Below, one piece after another: positions 44,773 to 49,093 of a stretch of DNA of 49,093 nucleotides (its first letter is position 1; the number at the start of each line of letters is the position of its first letter). The notes below the pieces were generated by a model. It saw only the letters and a list, made by a program, of their open reading frames with translations, did no database searches and was not told where the DNA came from. Both the position numbers and the translations under genes were made by a program. The DNA comes from DRKI01 sp011051875 (GTDB lineage: Bacteria > Desulfobacterota > Desulfobulbia > Desulfobulbales > Desulfobulbaceae), in the NCBI GenBank assembly GCA_026990385.1, contig JALXDL010000088.1:1-49093 (forward strand), in the 5' to 3' direction.

Positions 44773-44979
44773 GTGAAACAGCATCTCTTTATCATCGTCA
44801 CCATCGTCATCGGCTTCAGCTCGTTTATGCTCGGCTACAGCCTGCCTCCCTTCCTGGAGGTCGGGTTTGGTGGCGGTGCCGGTGCGGACATGGCCGGCGG
44901 CGTCACCGGCGAGGCCGAACTCAGGCAGCAGTTCGAGGAACTGTACAGGGATGTGGAAGAACAGGAGCGAGGTCAATGA
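44773..44979 (+). CDS. Small one-helix membrane protein A of the sulfur cluster
   Basis: 68 residues, GTG start with GGAGAGGAAAG upstream. One hydrophobic helix (HLFIIVTIVIGFSSFML), then GYSLPPFLE, a glycine run (GFGGGAGAD) and an acidic helix (ELRQQFEELYRDVEEQE). No cysteine or heme site. It overlaps the next gene by ATGA and shares its overall plan, so the two look like a paralogous pair. Unknown conserved small proteins are part of described YTD clusters; this may be one of them. Confidence 0.75.
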   Translation: MKQHLFIIVTIVIGFSSFMLGYSLPPFLEVGFGGGAGADMAGGVTGEAELRQQFEELYRDVEEQERGQ

Positions 44980-45188
44980 AACCCGGTGTCCAGATCATGG
45001 TGCTTCTGACGACGGCCCTGGTCTGTTTTTTCGGCGGCTATACCCTTTCGGCCCGGACCGGAACGGAACCGGGATATTTCGACGCAGTGGAGGCCGCAGG
45101 CTACGGTGGGGGCGGAGGTGAAAAAGTCGAGGGCCTCAGCGACGAGCTGAACAGATTCTATCAGTCGCTCGGAGAAGATGAAGAGTGA
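44976..45188 (+). CDS. Small one-helix membrane protein B of the sulfur cluster
   Basis: 70 residues. One hydrophobic helix (VQIMVLLTTALVCFFGGY) then TLSARTG, a glycine stretch (GYGGGGGEKVEG) and an acidic, aromatic helix (LSDELNRFYQSLGEDEE). It has the same plan as the preceding protein: helix, GY-x-L, glycine run, then an acidic F/Y helix. Starts inside the previous stop codon, so both are made together. Function unknown; possibly subunits of the YedE transporter. Confidence 0.75.
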   Translation: MKPGVQIMVLLTTALVCFFGGYTLSARTGTEPGYFDAVEAAGYGGGGGEKVEGLSDELNRFYQSLGEDEE

Positions 45189-45201
45189 ACAGGGAGCCGT
45201 G

Positions 45202-45669
45202 ATGAAACGCATTCTGCTGGCAGTGGATGACACCAGGAGTTCCCTGTCCATCATCGAGCGGGTTGCCGAAATATTTCGCAGTTGCATCCCCGACGAGATC
45301 GTCCTGCTCTATGTGCAGAAGATTTTCTCCGGGCGGTCGGTCATGGATGAGCTGATCGTCAGTGATTCGGAGTGGGAGACCCTCAAGGAGTCCCTGGAGG
45401 GCACCCGCTACCAGGAGATGCGCGATGCAAAGGCGAAAAGGGTCATGGATTATTATCGTGCCCGCCTGGGCGAAAAGGGTTTTACCGCCATACGGCCCCT
45501 GGTCAGGAAGGGGCACGCGGCAGAGGAAATCCTGAAGGCGGCACGGGACGAGGAAGTGGACATGATCATCATGGGCTGCCGCAGCAGCAGGATGCACAAT
45601 CTGTTCATGGGCAGTGTCAGCCGTGAAGTGACCAACAACGCGGAAGTCTCAGTGCTGCTGGTCAAATGA
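45202..45669 (+). CDS. Universal stress protein (UspA family)
   Basis: 155 residues. MKRILLAVDDTRSS start, and C-terminal MIIMGCRSSRMHNLFMGSVSREV followed by VSVLLVK. The nucleotide-binding G-x2-G-x9-GS motif is only partly kept (second Gly is Ser), so ATP binding is doubtful. GGGAG before the ATG. Its stop overlaps the FAD enzyme start (ATGA), linking the two. Confidence 0.88.
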   Translation: MKRILLAVDDTRSSLSIIERVAEIFRSCIPDEIVLLYVQKIFSGRSVMDELIVSDSEWETLKESLEGTRYQEMRDAKAKRVMDYYRARLGEKGFTAIRPLVRKGHAAEEILKAARDEEVDMIIMGCRSSRMHNLFMGSVSREVTNNAEVSVLLVK

Positions 45670-47198
45670 ATGTCATCCTGGGTGCCGGCCTCTCCGGCCT
45701 GACCGCCGGCCTGATCCTGACCAGGGCCGGTTGCCGGACAACGATCCTGGAACAAAATAACCGGGTGGGCGGGCTCGCCCGCACCATCCGGTGCGGTGAG
45801 TTCCGCTTTGACCTCGGCGGGCACCGTTTTCTGACCGACAACCGGTTGCTGCTGGCCCTTCTTGCCGATCTCCTGGCAGGCGATCTCCTCACGGTTCCCC
45901 GTAAGAGCCGGATCTGCATCTCCGGCCGTTATATCAACTATCCGCTGACCCCCCTCAATGCCTTTTTCGGCCTCGGTCCTGCAAGAACAGGGAGCATCCT
46001 CCTGGACTATGGGCGGGAGAAGATCCGCAACCTGTTCTTTCCACGGGAGGTGAACTCGCTTGAAGACTGGGTCGTCTCCCGGTTCGGCAGGACCATGTTC
46101 GAGCTCTACTTCAAGGCCTACAGCGAAAAGGTGTGGGGAATCCGGTGTGACCGGATCAGCCGGGACTGGGTGGCAAGGCGGATCGACAATCTTTCCCTGG
46201 CCCGTTTCGTCCGGCACGCCTTTCTCAGGTTCGGCGCCGGCAGGGTCAAGACCCTTTCCGACACCTTTCTCTATCCGCGCCAGGGGATCGGCCAGCTTGC
46301 CGATCGGCTGCACGAAGGGATCGTGGCGGCGAACCGGGTACGGACCTCGGCCGTGGTGGAGCAGGTGGTGCACAGCCGGGACCGGATCGTGCGGGTGGAG
46401 TACACCTGGCAGGGAACCCCCTGCGCCATCCAGGGTGAGCACTATATCTCCAGCATTCCCCTCACCCGGCTCCTCGCCGGCATGGTGCCCCGGCCGCCGG
46501 CCGATGTCCGGGCAGCAGCCGCCACCATCCGCTACCGTGCCCTGGTCATCGTGGCCCTGTTCCTTGACCGGCGCCGCATGACCGACCTGAGCTGGCTCTA
46601 CTTTCCCGGCCGGGATATTCCCTTCGGCCGGATCCACGAGCCTGTCAACTGGAGTCCGGACCTGGCCCCTGCCGGCAGATCCCATGTGGTTGCCGAGTAT
46701 TTCTGCGACCGGAACGATACGACCTGGCAGGCGCCTGATGCCGCCATGGCGGAGTTGACCGTCTTTCACCTGCAGCGGCTTGGTCTTCTCCGCNNNNNNN
46801 NNNAAAGACGGTCAACTCCGCCATGGCGGCATCAGGCGCCTGCCAGGTCGTATCGTTCCGGTCGCAGAAATACTCGGCAACCACATGGGATCTGCCGGCA
46901 GGATGTGGTCGGCAGCCGTGTGCTCAGGATTCCCCATGCCTACCCGGTCTTTGACCTACACTACAGGCGGCGGCTGCGGGTCATTTCCGACTACCTGGCC
47001 GGTTTTGCCAACCTTCAGCTGGTTGGCCGCAGCGGGCTGTTCAGCTATCTCAACATGGACCAGGCCATGGAAAGCGGTATGGCCGCCGCGGAAAGGATCA
47101 TGCAGCGGTCCACCGTCTCCGGCCGGTCCCGCGTTCCGGAGCCGGCCGCCGGACCACTTGCCCTGCCGCGCCTTGTCCGCCCGGACCCCCTGTCATGA
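45666..47198 (+). CDS. FAD-dependent amine-oxidase/UGM-like oxidoreductase, interrupted by an assembly gap
   Basis: N-terminal FAD-binding motif VILGAGLSGLTAGLILTRAG and RVGGLARTI with the following GGHRFLTDN, as in protoporphyrinogen-oxidase/UDP-galactopyranose-mutase-like enzymes. A central YFKAYSEKVWGI block follows. The C-terminal FAD motif QLVGRSGLFSYLNMDQAMESG is at about nt 47015-47080. Positions 46794-46803 are Ns, and 46804-46902 is a reversed copy of sequence before the gap, so about 35-45 codons here are artefactual and some true codons are probably missing. The frame happens to stay open. Overlaps the B12 radical SAM gene (ATGA), suggesting a shared pathway, perhaps glycan or lipid modification. 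Confidence 0.8.
   Translation: MNVILGAGLSGLTAGLILTRAGCRTTILEQNNRVGGLARTIRCGEFRFDLGGHRFLTDNRLLLALLADLLAGDLLTVPRKSRICISGRYINYPLTPLNAFFGLGPARTGSILLDYGREKIRNLFFPREVNSLEDWVVSRFGRTMFELYFKAYSEKVWGIRCDRISRDWVARRIDNLSLARFVRHAFLRFGAGRVKTLSDTFLYPRQGIGQLADRLHEGIVAANRVRTSAVVEQVVHSRDRIVRVEYTWQGTPCAIQGEHYISSIPLTRLLAGMVPRPPADVRAAAATIRYRALVIVALFLDRRRMTDLSWLYFPGRDIPFGRIHEPVNWSPDLAPAGRSHVVAEYFCDRNDTTWQAPDAAMAELTVFHLQRLGLLRXXXXRRSTPPWRHQAPARSYRSGRRNTRQPHGICRQDVVGSRVLRIPHAYPVFDLHYRRRLRVISDYLAGFANLQLVGRSGLFSYLNMDQAMESGMAAAERIMQRSTVSGRSRVPEPAAGPLALPRLVRPDPLS
46668..46902. other. Assembly artefact: 99-bp perfect inverted copy around ten Ns
   Basis: 46804-46902 is the exact reverse complement of 46668-46766, separated by 27 nt plus the run of Ns at 46794-46803. 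It lies within a coding gene whose protein motifs continue normally after 46903. This is the pattern of a chimeric read end joined across a scaffold gap. Confidence 0.95.
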
Positions 47199-48637
47199 AA
47201 TGTCTGCTCGTCATACCATCCTGGCAGCCCGGGGAGATCTTTCCGGTCAAGACCGCGGCCTCCCAGGTCAACTACTGGCAGCCGCTGGGTACGCTCATGG
47301 TCGCCGCCTCCCTGCAGAGGGCCGGGCACGAGGTGCGGTTTCTCAACGGCGCTTTTCTCGGTCATGCCGAGATCCTCCAGCAGGCCGGGAAATTCGGTCC
47401 CTCCTTCATCGGCCTCTATGCCACCGCCTTTGGCTGGGCCGGGGCCCGCCGCACCGCCCGGGACCTGAAGCGGTTTTTTCCCGGCGTCTTCATCGCCGTG
47501 GGCGGCCCCTATCCCATGGCCGTGCGCCGGCAGTGCCTTGCCCGCTGTCGCTGGATCGACGGGGTGGTCACAGGCGAGGGCGAGATCACCGTGGTCGCCC
47601 TGGTGGACCGGCTGGCCGGGGGCAGGCCGCTGGAAGGTGTTCCGGGCATTGTCTACAGGGACGGGATCGAGATTCGCGATAACGGGGATCGGGAGCTGAT
47701 CACCGATCTCGACAGTCTGCCCTTCCCGGCCCGGGAACTGCTCGGTACCCCGGACCGGTATATCCCGGCGCCGGCAACCTATCGGCGCAGGCCGGTGGCG
47801 GTGATCATGACATCCCGCGGCTGCGACCGGAAATGCATCTACTGCTTCCAGATGGACAGGAGCAGGAAGAGCGGTATACGTTACCGGAGCATTGACAACG
47901 TGCTGGCCGAGATCGAACTCTGCCTGGCCCAGGGCTACCGCGAGATCAAGTTCATTGACGAGACCCTGGCCGCCGACTACGACCGGGCCATGCGGCTGGC
48001 CGCCGAGATCACCGCCAGGCGGCTCGACTTTACCTGGTTTGCCTCGGCCTGCGTCAACCAGGTCGACCGGCCGCTGCTGCAGGCCTTCCGCAGGGCCGGC
48101 TGCTGGGCCATCCTGATGGGCGTGGAGAGCGGGGTCCAGAAGAACCTGAACACCCTCCGCAAGGGGATCACCCTGGCCCAGGTGCAACGGGCGGTACGGA
48201 CGGCCCGGGAGGTGGGGCTCAGGGTCTTTACCCCCTTTCTGTTCGGGATTCCGGGCGAGACCTTTGCCGAGGGACTGGAGACCATCCGGTTCGCCTGTGA
48301 ACTCAATCCCGACGTGGCAAACTTTCACTGTCTGACCCCCTTTCCCGGCACCGACCTGCATGACAACCTGGAACAATACGGGACGGCTGTTCAGGATCTC
48401 TCCGCCTACACCTACCAGGGAGCCGCCTTTGTTCCGCACACCATGCGCAGGGAGGAGATCCTTGCCCTGCGCCAGCTCGCCTTCAGAAAATTCTATTCCC
48501 GGCCCGGATTCCTGGTGCGCAGGATCGTCGGTCTCAGAAGCACGGGTGATTTGCGGGCCGCTGTCAGCGGGATGCGGAGCCTGTTCTGGCTCTGGGCCCG
48601 GGAGGGGATTTTCCGGCGGGGCGGCCTGACCGGCTGA
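47195..48637 (+). CDS. B12-binding-domain radical SAM enzyme
   Basis: 480 residues. The first 140 residues form a cobalamin-binding-like Rossmann region (GTLMVAASLQRAGHEVRFL, SFIGLYATAFGW, IAVGGPYPMA, GEGEITVVALV). The radical SAM motif is in TSRGCDRKCIYCFQMD (CxxxCxxC) at about residue 210. It is followed by KFIDETLAADY and LMGVESGVQKNLNTLRKG, typical of this class. Start inside the FAD gene stop. Such enzymes often methylate or rearrange unreactive carbons; substrate unknown. Confidence 0.92.
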   Translation: MKCLLVIPSWQPGEIFPVKTAASQVNYWQPLGTLMVAASLQRAGHEVRFLNGAFLGHAEILQQAGKFGPSFIGLYATAFGWAGARRTARDLKRFFPGVFIAVGGPYPMAVRRQCLARCRWIDGVVTGEGEITVVALVDRLAGGRPLEGVPGIVYRDGIEIRDNGDRELITDLDSLPFPARELLGTPDRYIPAPATYRRRPVAVIMTSRGCDRKCIYCFQMDRSRKSGIRYRSIDNVLAEIELCLAQGYREIKFIDETLAADYDRAMRLAAEITARRLDFTWFASACVNQVDRPLLQAFRRAGCWAILMGVESGVQKNLNTLRKGITLAQVQRAVRTAREVGLRVFTPFLFGIPGETFAEGLETIRFACELNPDVANFHCLTPFPGTDLHDNLEQYGTAVQDLSAYTYQGAAFVPHTMRREEILALRQLAFRKFYSRPGFLVRRIVGLRSTGDLRAAVSGMRSLFWLWAREGIFRRGGLTG

Positions 48638-48679
48638 CGGGGAGCCTGGATCGGAAAGGTGATTCCTTAGCCAGCATAT

Positions 48680-48705
48680 TGCACAAAGGTCGTGCACAAA
48701 GGTCG
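48680..48705 (+). repeat. Two tandem 13-bp units
   Basis: TGCACAAAGGTCG occurs at 48680-48692 and again at 48693-48705, in the 220-nt gap between two convergent radical SAM genes. No promoter or gene is seen around it. Confidence 0.7.
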
Positions 48706-48858
48706 TCGCAGACGGTCTGAAAATGCCATGAATGCAGGGAACAGCGCAAATGATCCGCAGGCATATTGTGAAATATTCCGAGGAATCCTTTTCGCATCGT
48801 GACGCAGCAGGCATGGTGTTTTCGGGCCTTGTAGCATATCGCTTGTGAAATATACGGG

Positions 48859-49093
48859 TTAGCCTCCACGGCCGAGGGCGAGGTACTGTCTGCAGATGGC
48901 CGGATACATGCGCAGGTTGAAGAGGATGTTCATCATCATGTAGCATTCATGGGTGCAGGAACATCGCCTGGCCCGGATCCGAGCCAGGGTCTCGGTCGCA
49001 CGGCGGGAGGCGGAGATCCTGTGCAGATCATAGCCATGGTCCCTGATATTGCCCAGCCGGTCGGCAAAGGATTCGCAGGGATAGACATCACCC
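48859..49093 (-). CDS. SPASM-domain radical SAM protein, 3' end only
   Basis: About 77 codons are visible; the gene continues beyond the window. GDVYPCESF, LGNIRDHGYDLHRI and RCSCTHECYMMMNILFNL contain the spaced cysteines of a C-terminal SPASM domain that binds auxiliary 4Fe-4S clusters. Ends with TAA at 48859-48861. It converges with the B12 radical SAM gene. The role could be peptide or carbohydrate modification, but the core is outside the window. Confidence 0.85.
   Translation of the reverse strand, partial: GDVYPCESFADRLGNIRDHGYDLHRISASRRATETLARIRARRCSCTHECYMMMNILFNLRMYPAICRQYLALGRGG

Noticed and set aside
46804..46902. Biological hairpin or inversion element
   Set aside because: Perfect identity over 99 nt beside a run of Ns within a coding gene is best explained by an assembly chimera.

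Overview
The window reads as a chromosomal segment of a GC-rich (about 60-65% by eye) anaerobic, Gram-negative, cytochrome-rich bacterium. The best guess is a Desulfobacterota member near Desulfobulbales. Reasons: a tetraheme cytochrome / four-cluster ferredoxin / NrfD membrane complex, a glycyl radical enzyme with its activase, a DsrE-YedE-TusA sulfur cluster of the kind called YTD in sulfur-disproportionating bacteria, a sigma-54 two-component system, a PEP-CTERM protein, and an arg-lys-dap operon. Taxonomy is inference; no rRNA or marker-rich region is present.

Layout. 1-2.1 kb: 3' part of a large TPR/BTAD regulator. 2.3-6.8 kb: a papain-like (C1A) protease, a DUF2278/YukJ-like protein with a lamin-tail-like end, and an 802-residue unknown protein built from two related modules. 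6.9-10.7 kb: glycyl radical enzyme, SCP2-like protein and radical SAM activase, tightly coupled. 10.6-15.7 kb: an accessory patch with an AT-rich acyltransferase, an IS21-end-like inverted pair, an EamA transporter, a gene-poor AT-rich stretch and a PEP-CTERM protein. Here 3' ends of flanking genes occur twice as direct copies around the inserted pieces. 15.7-25.0 kb: argF-argG-argH, an FN3 lipoprotein, lysA-dapF-dapA-dapB and folK, covering the last steps of arginine and lysine/diaminopimelate synthesis. 25.1-27.5 kb: YHS protein, transaldolase-like aldolase, lytic transglycosylase, pgsA. 27.6-30.1 kb: TauE/SafE permease, beta-helix surface protein, tRNA-Leu(CAA).

30.1-34.5 kb: the minus-strand cytochrome-FeS-NrfD operon, then a divergent NAD-dependent epimerase-like gene and a small membrane protein. 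34.6-38.7 kb: two histidine kinases flanking one sigma-54 response regulator. 39.4-45.7 kb: the sulfur cluster, comprising DsrE-like, a 55-residue DsrH-like protein, a Tll0287-like heme protein, a second DsrE-like, a membrane glycosyltransferase, a YedE-type transporter, TusA, two related one-helix proteins and a UspA-like protein. 45.7-49.1 kb: a FAD oxidoreductase interrupted by an assembly gap, a B12-binding radical SAM enzyme and the 3' end of a SPASM radical SAM gene.

The most notable items are the extended sulfur cluster with its two paralogous membrane peptides, the glycyl radical/SCP2 operon, the duplicated-module protein beside a papain-like protease, and the repeated insertion pattern at 10.6-15.7 kb. 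A 99-bp perfect inverted copy around ten Ns at 46.8 kb is an assembly or amplification chimera, not biology.
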